A stretch of DNA of 14,067 nucleotides from Cyanobacteria bacterium UBA11370 (GTDB lineage: Bacteria; Cyanobacteriota; Cyanobacteriia; Cyanobacteriales; Coleofasciculaceae): assembly GCA_003486645.1 (NCBI GenBank), contig DNGI01000486.1:1-14067 (forward strand), read 5' to 3'. Position numbers and translations under genes: made by a program. The notes under the pieces were generated by a model. It was not told where the DNA came from. It saw nothing but the letters and a program-made list of their open reading frames with translations, and searched no databases. Below are positions 1 to 7,120 of the stretch, one piece after another. Each line of letters begins with the position of its first letter. Positions within the stretch are counted from its first letter, which is position 1.

Positions 1-31
1 AGATCTGAGTTTTAACGGACTTTAGCTATGA

Positions 32-53
32 GGCAGTGGTTTTAACCACTGCC
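32..53. repeat. Perfect hairpin palindrome at left edge
   Basis: GGCAGTGGTT at 32-41 pairs exactly with AACCACTGCC at 44-53, giving a 10-bp stem around a TT turn. It is preceded by a stretch (10-30) resembling the dispersed intergenic palindromes common in filamentous cyanobacteria. It could be a small repeat element or part of a terminator of a gene beyond the left edge. There is only a weak T-run (CTTTT at 66-70) about 13 bases downstream, so a terminator role is doubtful. Confidence 0.55.
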
Positions 54-388
54 AGGTTGTTGGGACTTTTGCAAGAGATCTATTCTCCCCCTCCAACAGA
101 TCTGCTATCTTTGAACGCAAAGGGGCAGCGCCACCGCAAGAAAAAGTATCCTTTGATGGCAAAAAACCCCCAAATACTTGATTTTTGTCCCTTCATTACC
201 GATAAAGATAGAGGTAAAGCAACAATCTGAAGGCTAAGGTAGCTCTGATTATCTCAGGCTATGAGTCTTAGATTTACGCCTATCGTGTTGTAACAAAGGA
301 TATAGTTGATCGCTCAGGCTTAACACTAAAGTGATAAGTTTCCTGTCAAAGCCTTGTAAAACTTGAGACTAATGCAACAAGGAAAAGT
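54..388. other. Intergenic leader with no gene recognised
   Basis: About 335 bases without a convincing gene. An open frame through 36-230 has no ribosome-binding site and a composition unlike a protein. The octamer CTCAGGCT occurs twice (near 254 and 314). Just before the next gene there is a good ribosome-binding site, AAGG at 379-382, six bases from the ATG at 389. I see no clear -10/-35 pair, although the promoter of the downstream gene should lie here. Confidence 0.5.
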
Positions 389-2152
389 ATGAATGAAACG
401 TGGGAAGGAACTATCCAACTTGTGGGAGTGGGTGTACCCCCGTGGGTGCATCCAATTTTGGCACAAACCTCGGAACCAGCCGGAAATGCCGTTCCGGTAG
501 AGGCTGGAGTAAACTCGATTCAGGGAATGGGTCAAAATCTTTGGCAAAGTATTAGCGCGTTTTTGCCCGATTTGCTAGGCGCACTCCTGATCTTGGTGGT
601 AGGTTTTGTAATTGCTTTGATTGCATCAGCATTCACCAAAGGAGTACTCAAACGCACCAATATTGACAACAAACTGGCAAACTGGATTGCGGGGAATCAG
701 GGAGAAGGGCAATCTATTCAGATTGAAAACTGGGTAGCCAGTGCCGTTTTCTGGCTGATCATGATTTTTACGGCTGTGGCGGTTCTCCAGCGCCTCCGGC
801 TAGAAGCGGTTTCTGAACCTCTCAATAATTTTCTCAACCAAATCCTTGTCTTCTTGCCCAAAATTGTCGGTGCAGTCATTCTGTTAGCCGTAGCTTGGTT
901 AATTGCTACCCTAGTTAAGTTACTAGCAACGCGGGCACTGCGAGTATTGCGGCTGGATGAACGTTTAGGGCAACAGGTTGAGAGTACGCCAAATACACCA
1001 GGAGGAGTGCCTCCCAGCGCAACCCGGCAGTTTTCTCTGAGTGATACGATTGGGAATACCCTCTACTGGTTTATCTTTCTACTGTTTTTGCCATCCATCC
1101 TGAGTACCTTGGGCTTGGAAGGCACGCTGTTACCTGTACAGCAGTTACTCAATGATATTCTGGGAATTCTACCGAATATTTTAGGTGCGATCGCCATTGC
1201 TGCCGCAGGTTGGTTGGTTGCCCAAGTAGTACGCCGAATTGTTACTAATCTACTAGCAGCAGCAGGTGCGGATCAGTTAGGGGCAAGGTTTGGGCTACGG
1301 GCAACAACGGGCAGTCAGTCCCTATCCTGGATTTTGGGAACGATTGTCTATGTTTTGATTTTGATTCCAACGGCGATCGCGGCGCTTCAAAAGTTACAAA
1401 TTGAGGCGATTTCCGCACCTGCGATCCAGATGTTAAATCAGATTTTGAGCGCTCTACCCAAAATTTTTGCTGCCGCCTCAATTCTGATTCTTGCCTACGT
1501 TTTAGGGCAGTTTATTAGCGATCTCGTTACTAATATTCTGACGAGTATTGGCTTCAATAATATTTTTCAATGGCTGGGTTTGCCCTCAAAACCAACGCGC
1601 ACGACAGCCGTTGATTTAACCCCAGAAACGGCTATGCCAGGAGCTATTCCTCCAAGAGGTGGACAACCAACGGTAGTACAATCTGGTTCTCCGACTCGCA
1701 CACCCTCAGAACTGGTAGGAGTGATTGTGCTAATTGGGATTATGTTGTTAGCGACGACAGCCGCAACGGATTTTCTAGAAATTCCGGCGTTGACAGCAAT
1801 TGTAACGGGGATCTTGGTAATTTCGGGTCAGATTTTGGCAGGATTAATTGTGTTTGCAATTGGGTTGTATCTCGCCAATCTTGCCTTTAATTTAATTACC
1901 AGTTCTGGTTCTCGGCAATCCAGAATATTGGGACAAGCGGCGCGAATTGCGATTGTTACTTTAGTTTCAGCAATGGCGCTGCAACAAATGGGGATTGCAC
2001 CCAATATTGTGAACTTAGCGTTTGGCTTGTTGTTGGGTGCGATTGCCGTGGCGATCGCTCTAGCTTTTGGGTTAGGCGCACGGGATATTGCTGCTGTTCA
2101 ACTGCGGGAGTGGTTATCTTCATTTAAGGATAATCACCCTCACAATCCTTAA
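389..2152 (+). CDS. TM_helix-repeat mechanosensitive-channel-like membrane protein
   Basis: Integral membrane protein of 587 residues built from repeated hydrophobic units. Each unit begins with a Leu-Pro step (LPDLLGA near 59, LPKIVGA near 156, LPNILGA near 261, LPKIFAA near 356), runs through one long transmembrane helix and ends in a basic/amphipathic stretch. The units are spaced about 100 residues, with a second helix between. This is the architecture of the conserved TM_helix (CmpX-like) family, usually annotated as mechanosensitive ion channel. A degenerate fifth unit and a C-terminal helix pair ending AFGLGARDIA resemble the MscS pore helix. The protein stops there, so the MscS beta domain that normally follows is absent. 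The ATG is chosen because AAGG lies six bases upstream. A role in osmotic or membrane-tension response is family knowledge; whether this protein conducts ions cannot be seen. The next gene is 221 bp downstream, so it may be its own transcript. Confidence 0.8.
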   Translation: MNETWEGTIQLVGVGVPPWVHPILAQTSEPAGNAVPVEAGVNSIQGMGQNLWQSISAFLPDLLGALLILVVGFVIALIASAFTKGVLKRTNIDNKLANWIAGNQGEGQSIQIENWVASAVFWLIMIFTAVAVLQRLRLEAVSEPLNNFLNQILVFLPKIVGAVILLAVAWLIATLVKLLATRALRVLRLDERLGQQVESTPNTPGGVPPSATRQFSLSDTIGNTLYWFIFLLFLPSILSTLGLEGTLLPVQQLLNDILGILPNILGAIAIAAAGWLVAQVVRRIVTNLLAAAGADQLGARFGLRATTGSQSLSWILGTIVYVLILIPTAIAALQKLQIEAISAPAIQMLNQILSALPKIFAAASILILAYVLGQFISDLVTNILTSIGFNNIFQWLGLPSKPTRTTAVDLTPETAMPGAIPPRGGQPTVVQSGSPTRTPSELVGVIVLIGIMLLATTAATDFLEIPALTAIVTGILVISGQILAGLIVFAIGLYLANLAFNLITSSGSRQSRILGQAARIAIVTLVSAMALQQMGIAPNIVNLAFGLLLGAIAVAIALAFGLGARDIAAVQLREWLSSFKDNHPHNP

Positions 2153-2162
2153 GCGTTTTGAG

Positions 2163-2235
2163 TGGGGAAAGGTTAAAGGGAAAAGGGAAAGGGATGGTAT
2201 CACAAACTTTTCCCCTTTCCCCTTCCCCTTTTTCT
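2163..2235 (+). terminator. Purine/pyrimidine inverted repeat after the channel gene
   Basis: A G/A-only run (2163-2194, GGGGAAA-type blocks) is answered by a C/T-only run (2207-2235) ending CCCCTTTTTCTC. The two arms can pair as a long imperfect hairpin with a T-rich 3' side, ten bases after the stop codon at 2152. That suits a transcription terminator, but the arms are not perfectly complementary and similar G/A-C/T hairpins are dispersed repeats in cyanobacteria. Confidence 0.45.
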
Positions 2236-2302
2236 CTACCAACTATCTGTAGCCTGAGAAAGAGGAAATTGGTATGACTCGGATTTGGTATAAGCCAAGG
2301 GA

Positions 2303-2308
2303 TATAAT
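2303..2308 (+). promoter_or_regulatory. Possible -10 element (TATAAT) before the FecR gene
   Basis: An exact TATAAT lies about 65 bases upstream of the FecR-domain gene. No -35 hexamer stands at the usual 16-18 base spacing; the nearest TTGGTA copies are at 2269 and 2285. If real it would be a promoter without a -35 box, a type known in cyanobacteria. This rests on the hexamer alone. Confidence 0.25.
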
Positions 2309-2373
2309 TACAGAGACTCGTTACAAAAATTGTTACCAGCGGTTTTTTACACAACAGTACAATCTACAATGAG

Positions 2374-3171
2374 GTGAAACCTGAAACCCAATATCTACTG
2401 ATGAAAACGAACCTTATACAATCATTAATTACCCAATTTAACCAATCCCTATTATTCTTCCAAGGGAGAAAAAATGGGTGGCAGCTATTGTTAAGTTTTG
2501 TGTGCGGTTTATGCCTAGTTTGGGCTTTTGGGTGGCAGCATACACCAGCAATGGCTCAAATTACTCAAGCTAGAATCGCGGAAATATTAGATGGGAATCA
2601 AGTCTATATTCAAAACCAACCTGCACGAGTTAATGCTGTAGCTGGTGTCGGAAAAACAGTGAGTACTAAACAATCACGGGCTAACTTACTATTTAACAAT
2701 AATGCAGGTGTTCGATTAGGACAAAATTCGGCTCTCACCGTTGGTAGTCAGTGCGTTCAACTCCGAGGCGGAAGGACAATTGTGTCAGGTACGCGGGGTT
2801 GTGTTGGTTCAGTTACAGCAGTCACACGCGGTACTGTGTATGTGATGGAAATGGATGAAAATGGTCAGGCACAGATTAAACTTTTAGAAGGAGAAATTGA
2901 ACTAAGCAATCAACAAAACCCCGATATTGAACCAGTGTTATTGAGTCCAGGAGAAAAGATTGATATTAGTTCTAACGGGATTTTAGGAACTATCCTGGAA
3001 CTTTCACAAGCTGAAGTAGAAGATATTCTCAATGGCAATTTGTTTGAGGGGTTTGAGGAAGAACTTCCGGGTATGGATAAACTTAGAGAAGTCTTGAAGG
3101 ATAAGTTTCCAAACATTAGCTTACCCAGTATTCCACTAGTAGAACCTCCAATAATTCGTCCTCCATTCTAG
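2374..3171 (+). CDS. Secreted FecR-domain protein
   Basis: Exported protein of 265 residues from a GTG start; an ATG at 2401 (residue 10) is an equally possible start, and neither has a good ribosome-binding site. A long N-region leads to a hydrophobic core (residues 36-53) and a signal-peptidase site AMA|Q after residue 61. Residues 88-200 form a FecR-type beta domain: AGVGKTVSTKQSRANLLF, the VRLGQNSALTV segment, a second half with RGTVYVMEMDENGQAQIKLLEGEIEL, then LSPGEKIDIS. Two cysteines (127 and 143) could pair in the periplasm. The tail is proline-rich and ends without an anchor. FecR was first known as an anti-sigma sensor, but stand-alone secreted versions like this are widespread and their ligands are unknown. 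The following gene encodes a CHASE2 cyclase, whose sensor domain would sit in the same compartment, so this protein may be its periplasmic partner (inference). Its stop codon runs into a heptamer array. Confidence 0.8.
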   Translation: MKPETQYLLMKTNLIQSLITQFNQSLLFFQGRKNGWQLLLSFVCGLCLVWAFGWQHTPAMAQITQARIAEILDGNQVYIQNQPARVNAVAGVGKTVSTKQSRANLLFNNNAGVRLGQNSALTVGSQCVQLRGGRTIVSGTRGCVGSVTAVTRGTVYVMEMDENGQAQIKLLEGEIELSNQQNPDIEPVLLSPGEKIDISSNGILGTILELSQAEVEDILNGNLFEGFEEELPGMDKLREVLKDKFPNISLPSIPLVEPPIIRPPF

Positions 3172-3174
3172 TTG

Positions 3175-3374
3175 TTGGTTGTTAGTTGTTGGTTGTTGGT
3201 TGTTAGTTATTCTTTTCCTCTCTTTTTCTGATGACTAATGACCAAAGCTAACCCGGTAGAAGCCTCCCCTTTTAAGGGGAAAAGTTAGGAGTGGAAGTTC
3301 AAGCTTCTTCCAAAAACTCGCATAACAGCCGTCTGCCTCCTGCCTTCATTGACAAACAACAACCAACAAATAAC
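3175..3374. repeat. Heptamer array with inverted partner
   Basis: From 3175 to 3209 five heptamers follow without a gap, in the order A-B-A-A-B, where A is TTGGTTG and B is TTAGTTG (last base changed). The stop codon of the preceding gene abuts the array. At 3353-3374 a CAAACAACAACC-type stretch is the reverse complement of 3181-3202 at 20 of 22 positions, so the intergenic RNA could fold into a large hairpin. Inside lies a small palindrome CCCCTT-TT-AAGGGG (3266-3279). Such heptamer arrays (STRR sequences) are typical of filamentous cyanobacteria. No gene is visible in this 225-base gap. Confidence 0.75.
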
Positions 3375-3396
3375 AGATTAACCAGGGTTGATTAGG

Positions 3397-5412
3397 ATGA
3401 AACTTGAGTGGAAGCGCGATCAAACGCAAAAAATTGTATCCCGTCAGAAAAATAAGCGTTCCAAAAGTTTTTTGCGTCCTGAGTTTGTTGGCTTAATGTT
3501 AATGGGATTTTGGACGTTGTGTGGGGCGATCGCTACCCTTTGGAATGGATCTCAGGTTCAATTGATAGAACGACAAACTCAACGATTTTTCATTGAACTA
3601 CGTGGTCAAGTTCCGCCACCCAATGATATTGTAATTTTAGCGATTGATGATGAATCCTTAACCGCATCCGAACGCTATCGAAATCCTCCCGATCCTAAAA
3701 AACAAGCCGTTGTTGAATTATTAGAACCTCCCTTTCCTTGGAAGCGATCCGCTTATGCTGAAGTCATTGAACGGCTAATGTCAGCAGGTGCTAAGTCAGT
3801 GTCGTTTGATTTGCTTTTTGACTTACCCAGTGGTTATGGTACAGAGGACGATCAAAGGTTCAAAAAAGCCCTTTCTAACTATAGCGATCGCATCCTTTTA
3901 GCAGCATCCTATTATGATGGCATCGATCCCCAAGGGATTATTACTCACGAATTGTATAAGCCTCATCAGGATGTGACTCCAACCTCTATATCTCTAGGTT
4001 TAGTTAATTTTTTGCCTCCGGAAGTAGATGGTAGAGTCTATAGTCTGGGAAGTGAGTATATCGAGCAAGTACTTGGTCCGTTAGGATTAGAAGAAATCCC
4101 CTCATTTGCTCAAGCAACATTGCAGGTAGCACAAGTTAATCACCCACCTCCTAAAGGTAGCGGTATTTTCTTCTATGGAACCCCTAATCATCATCAAAAT
4201 ATTTTTAAGAAAATTCCATTTTGGCAAGTGCTAGCCTCAGATTGGTGGGATGTTCATTTACGGGAAAGAACATTTAAAGATAAAATAGTCCTGATTGGAG
4301 CCACCGCAAATCAACAAGAAATCGGAGATTTTGTAGCGACACCAATTGATTTACAGATGGCTGGAGTAGAACTTCATGCTCATGCGATCGCTACTTTAAT
4401 GGAAGGACGATCAATACGTGAAGCAATTCCCAATATTTACCTGCGGAGTTTATTTGTATTTGTAATAATAGGTAGCGCGGCGGCTTGTCTTTATAAGCTT
4501 CCAAAAATCACAGTAGCAATACTATTTTGGGGGTTGGGAATGGCGGTTGTTTGGATCGGAATTAGCTTTTTAGGATTTAGTAGCGGTCGATTCATTTTGC
4601 CTGTTGCTGTGCCTGCGATCGCCATTACTCTAAATAGTTTATCTTATTTCACAACACTCTTTATTAGTGACCAAATTGAGAAACAACGATTTCGCAGTAC
4701 TTTAGAACGTTATGTTGCTGCTCCCGTTGTTCAAGAAATTCTTAAACAGCCGGATGATTATCAAGAATTGCTCAAAGGACGCAAATTAAAAGCTGCTATT
4801 TTATTTTCTGATATTCGCGGTTTTACTACCCTTTCATCTCAACTCGAACCCGAACCCTTGGTTGAACAACTGAATATTTATCTCAATGCGATGGTTGAGG
4901 TAATTTTAGATGCTGGAGGTACGGTAGATAAGTTTATTGGCGATGCGGTAATGGCGGAGTTTGGTTCTCCGGTTTCCGAGGGAGAAAAAACGGATGCAAT
5001 GAATTCGATTCGTGCGGCTTTGGAAATGCGGAAAGCCTTGCATAAATTGCGAGAGCAATGGTATCAAGAAGGTCGAGTTCCGTTATTTAATGGAATTGGG
5101 ATTAATTATGGGGAATTAATTGCTGGAGATATTGGTTCTCTACGCCGTCGAGAATATGCAGTAATTGGAGATGCGGTTAATGTTGCCAGCCGGGTGGAAG
5201 GTTTAACGAAAACCTTTGGTATTGATATTTTAATTACTGACTCTCTCTATGAAATAGTGAAGGAAGAAGTTGAGGTTATTTATGTCGGAGAGCAGGAAGT
5301 ACGAGGACGTTCTGGTGCTGTTAGATTATATAGTTTGATTGGTTTGAAGGGAGAATCTCAGGACTTTTATCAACAGGTGCAGGACGATTTACAGCGCTAT
5401 TTGAATAAATGA
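3397..5412 (+). CDS. CHASE2-domain class III adenylate cyclase
   Basis: Membrane-bound cyclase expected to make cAMP in response to an extracytoplasmic signal. From the ATG at 3397 (671 residues; AGGG nine bases upstream supports it over the TTG at 3388) the order is: basic N-terminus; one helix at about 30-50; a large periplasmic CHASE2 domain (about 50-340) with the typical DIVILAIDDESL start and a FKDKIVLIGATA block; three clustered helices (about 347-420); and a cyclase domain (about 462-650). Catalytic residues visible are metal-binding Asp472 (FSDIRGFT) and Asp516 (FIGDAVMAEFG), exactly 44 apart, substrate-recognising Lys512, and transition-state Asn595/Arg599 (NVASR). The position that normally holds the second adenine-recognising residue (Asp or Thr) is Ala588 in EYAVIGDAVN, which is unusual. 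It follows the FecR gene by 225 bp, on the same strand. CHASE2 and all catalytic residues being present, the domain call is firm; the preference for ATP over GTP is less so. Confidence 0.92.
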   Translation: MKLEWKRDQTQKIVSRQKNKRSKSFLRPEFVGLMLMGFWTLCGAIATLWNGSQVQLIERQTQRFFIELRGQVPPPNDIVILAIDDESLTASERYRNPPDPKKQAVVELLEPPFPWKRSAYAEVIERLMSAGAKSVSFDLLFDLPSGYGTEDDQRFKKALSNYSDRILLAASYYDGIDPQGIITHELYKPHQDVTPTSISLGLVNFLPPEVDGRVYSLGSEYIEQVLGPLGLEEIPSFAQATLQVAQVNHPPPKGSGIFFYGTPNHHQNIFKKIPFWQVLASDWWDVHLRERTFKDKIVLIGATANQQEIGDFVATPIDLQMAGVELHAHAIATLMEGRSIREAIPNIYLRSLFVFVIIGSAAACLYKLPKITVAILFWGLGMAVVWIGISFLGFSSGRFILPVAVPAIAITLNSLSYFTTLFISDQIEKQRFRSTLERYVAAPVVQEILKQPDDYQELLKGRKLKAAILFSDIRGFTTLSSQLEPEPLVEQLNIYLNAMVEVILDAGGTVDKFIGDAVMAEFGSPVSEGEKTDAMNSIRAALEMRKALHKLREQWYQEGRVPLFNGIGINYGELIAGDIGSLRRREYAVIGDAVNVASRVEGLTKTFGIDILITDSLYEIVKEEVEVIYVGEQEVRGRSGAVRLYSLIGLKGESQDFYQQVQDDLQRYLNK

Positions 5413-5424
5413 TAAACTCTGTTC

Positions 5425-5457
5425 AGATCCCCGACTTCTTCAAGAAGTCGGGGATCT
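5425..5457. terminator. Perfect 15-bp stem palindrome after the cyclase
   Basis: AGATCCCCGACTTCT (5425-5439) and its exact reverse complement (5443-5457) enclose a 3-base loop. It begins 12 bases after the cyclase stop codon and is followed by TATTG, so there is no real U-tract. The CCCCGACTTCTT/AAGAAGTCGGGG palindrome is, from memory, a high-copy dispersed repeat in several cyanobacteria. It may stop or stabilise the cyclase mRNA, but it is best read as a repeat element used there. Confidence 0.6.
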
Positions 5458-5516
5458 TATTGCTAGAGTCGTGATATCATCAAGTTATATAAATAATTTT
5501 GAATTTTGAATTTATT

Positions 5517-6470
5517 ATGACCCAAAGTATTAGCCCTATTATTCTACCCCCACCTTTCCCCGACCACACTCAACTTCCGGAGTCGGATGGTACATTTGTG
5601 AAGAACTTCCAGGAGCATCCCCAAAGTATTATTCTCACTGATTCTATTGGATCAATTTTGCAGCAGCGACATCCCGATGGACATTATGCCATTGGACAAG
5701 ATTGCGGCATTTATTGGCGAGAAACTGATCCTCCGGAAAAAGGTGCAGAAGCTCCAGATTGGTTTTATGTACCTAATGTACCACCTCTACTTGATGGTCA
5801 AATTCGTCGTTCCTACGTGTTGTGGCGAGAATTTATGGCTCCATTAATTGCCCTAGAATTTGCAAGTGGCAATGGAGATGAAGAACGAGATCAAACACCT
5901 TTATCTGTTTCTACAGAAGGGGAAGTAACAAAACCTGGAAAGTTTTGGGTGTATGAGCGCATTGTGCGGATGCCTTATTATGGTATCTACGAAATTAAAA
6001 ACGGGAAATTAGAGGTCTATAACTTAATTAACGGGTTTTATCAGAAGATGTCGCCGAATGAGCGGGGTCATTATCTAATTGCTCCGTTGGGAGTAGAATT
6101 AGGGCTGTGGCAAGGAAGTTATCAAAATCAAAATCAATTGTGGTTAAGGTGGTGGGATGAGCAAGGTAATTTATTGCTGATTGGTTCGGAACGAGCGGAA
6201 TTAGAGCGTTTACGAGCTGAACAAGAACGTGAAAGAGCTGAACAAGAACGTGAAAGAGCTGAACAAGAACGTGAAAGAGCTGAACAAGAACGTGAAAGAG
6301 CTGAGAGTGCAGAACAGGCGCTTCAGCAAGCTGAGTTAGCTCAAGAAACTGAAGCTCAAAAGCGGAGGGATGCTATACCTCGTTTGTTAGGAATGGGTTT
6401 AAGTGTGGAACAGGTAGCAGAAGCATTGAGTATGTCTGTGGAAGATGTGAGACAGAATTCTCAACCGTAA
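5517..6470 (+). CDS. Uma2-family (DUF820) protein with coiled-coil tail
   Basis: Protein of 317 residues of the Uma2 family, a PD-(D/E)XK-nuclease-like fold heavily amplified in cyanobacteria; the cellular role is not established. Residues 1-180 carry the fold: APDWFYVPN with Asp81, then PLIALEFASG with Glu114 (family form is EV-S, here EFAS), then a GKFWVYERI segment and YYGIYEI leading to the last strand. The N-terminus (SPIILPPPFPD) is typical. From about 224 the chain becomes a charged coiled coil with four perfect AEQERER repeats. It ends with RRDAIPRLLGMGLSVEQVAEALSMSVEDV, an HTH-like motif common at the end of these proteins. ATG 5517 is preferred over TTG 5499; no ribosome-binding site is visible and the leader is AT-rich. 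Nothing links it functionally to the cyclase. The key acidic residues look intact, so it is probably not a remnant. Confidence 0.8.
   Translation: MTQSISPIILPPPFPDHTQLPESDGTFVKNFQEHPQSIILTDSIGSILQQRHPDGHYAIGQDCGIYWRETDPPEKGAEAPDWFYVPNVPPLLDGQIRRSYVLWREFMAPLIALEFASGNGDEERDQTPLSVSTEGEVTKPGKFWVYERIVRMPYYGIYEIKNGKLEVYNLINGFYQKMSPNERGHYLIAPLGVELGLWQGSYQNQNQLWLRWWDEQGNLLLIGSERAELERLRAEQERERAEQERERAEQERERAEQERERAESAEQALQQAELAQETEAQKRRDAIPRLLGMGLSVEQVAEALSMSVEDVRQNSQP
6216..6299 (+). repeat. Four perfect 21-bp tandem repeats inside the Uma2 gene
   Basis: The unit GCTGAACAAGAACGTGAAAG plus A occurs four times head to tail with no base difference. It encodes seven residues (AEQERER) of a coiled coil per copy. 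Because 21 is a multiple of three, copy-number changes keep the frame and only change coil length. Perfect identity implies recent expansion. Confidence 0.95.
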
Positions 6471-6502
6471 AATCATGTCAATTTAGATAATTAACCTAAC
6501 TA

Positions 6503-6595
6503 GAATGGGACTGACTTAAGGATGGTGGACAGTGCCCACCCTACGAGTTTTTAAAACTTTCAGCTATCGTTTGAAGCTTAAGTCAGTAACATTCC
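6503..6595. mobile_element. 93-bp MITE-like element with 9-bp target duplication
   Basis: The left end GAATGGGACTGACTTAAG (6503-6520) matches the reverse complement of 6577-6594 at 16 of 18 positions, with an 11-base perfect core ACTGACTTAAG. The sequence ACCTAACTA occurs immediately outside both ends (6494-6502 and 6596-6604) without a mismatch, as expected for a target-site duplication. The interior carries GGTGGACAGTGCCCACCCTACG, itself a weak hairpin and similar to dispersed cyanobacterial repeats. No protein is encoded, so it would be moved by a transposase elsewhere in the genome. The right end has one extra C relative to the left end, so the exact boundary is uncertain by one base. Confidence 0.8.
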
Positions 6596-6655
6596 ACCTA
6601 ACTACCTAATACACCAAAATTCTGTTGTCATTTGGCCGTTTTCATTTGTCAATTG

Positions 6656-6931
6656 TCAGTCGTCAATTGTTCTTTCATCAACTAATTCAGGTGGATCGAA
6701 GAAAACTACAACACGACACGGTTGTACATTCTTGTGTTTAGTAAAAAGCATAAACAGTCGATTCATAACCCTAGCCTGATCATCAGCATCCTGCCGATTA
6801 AAAAATCGAGCAAGGACTTTAACCTTCTCACCAGCAGCCAGCAAAGCAATAGCCCATTGCCGGGAGGGAGTGTGGGGATGGGGGAGGAAAAATCTGCGTC
6901 CACATCCTCTGTAACGATAAAACTCTGTCAT
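6656..6931 (-). CDS. Small protein of unknown function, divergent from the RHH gene
   Basis: A 91-residue reading frame I do not recognise. Support for coding: AAAGGA stands ten bases before the ATG, the protein has an even amphipathic pattern, and no simple repeat generates its core. It begins with MTEFYRYRGCGRRFFLPHP, rich in Arg and aromatic residues. A helix-like AIALLAAGEKVKVLARFFNRQDADDQARVMNRLF stretch follows in two parts, and a strand-like CRVVVFFDPPELV near the end. The last residues (RTIDD) are encoded by a GTCAATTGTCAGTCGTCAATTG repeat patch, so the C-terminus may have been extended by repeat DNA. It has no signal peptide or membrane helix. It is transcribed away from the gene at 7121 and shares the 190-bp gap that holds three ATCACGTGAT palindromes, so the two may be co-regulated. 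A spurious frame cannot be excluded. Confidence 0.5.
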   Translation of the reverse strand: MTEFYRYRGCGRRFFLPHPHTPSRQWAIALLAAGEKVKVLARFFNRQDADDQARVMNRLFMLFTKHKNVQPCRVVVFFDPPELVDERTIDD

Positions 6932-7037
6932 TTTGTTGTTGTCCTTTGTCCGTTTTTGGTTGCAACTACGCCTACTTTGTGGTGTCCCTATCCACTGGCG
7001 GGTTTCCGGCTTACAGGCAGCCTTCTATCTAGTCCTA

Positions 7038-7096
7038 ATCACGTGATATTCTTTTATCTATCACGTGATAAAAAAGAAAGTCAACCATCACGTGAT
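7038..7096. promoter_or_regulatory. Three ATCACGTGAT palindromes: candidate operator
   Basis: The 10-base perfect palindrome ATCACGTGAT occurs at 7038-7047, 7060-7069 (extended to TATCACGTGATA, 7059-7070) and 7087-7096. Centre spacings are 22 and 27 bases, roughly two to two and a half helix turns. The last copy ends 24 bases before the ATG at 7121, whose gene encodes a ribbon-helix-helix segment. RHH proteins typically bind iterated short palindromes and repress their own promoter, so autoregulation is a reasonable inference. No clear -10/-35 could be placed. Confidence 0.6.
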
Positions 7097-7120
7097 TAAA
7101 TGTAATAATGGAGCAAACCC

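Noticed and set aside
36..230. 64-codon open frame at the left edge
   Set aside because: Overlaps a palindrome, has no ribosome-binding site and an unprotein-like composition; judged chance.
389..2152. Calling the first gene a full MscS channel
   Set aside because: The beta domain that should follow the pore-like helix is missing; only the TM_helix-repeat family is supported.
6216..6299. Tandem repeats as a CRISPR array
   Set aside because: The units are contiguous with no spacers and code for a coiled coil in frame.
6722..7099. 125-codon plus-strand frame over the divergent small gene and palindromes
   Set aside because: It covers the antisense of the 91-residue gene and the operator-like repeats, and its translation is rich in Ser/Lys with no domain pattern.
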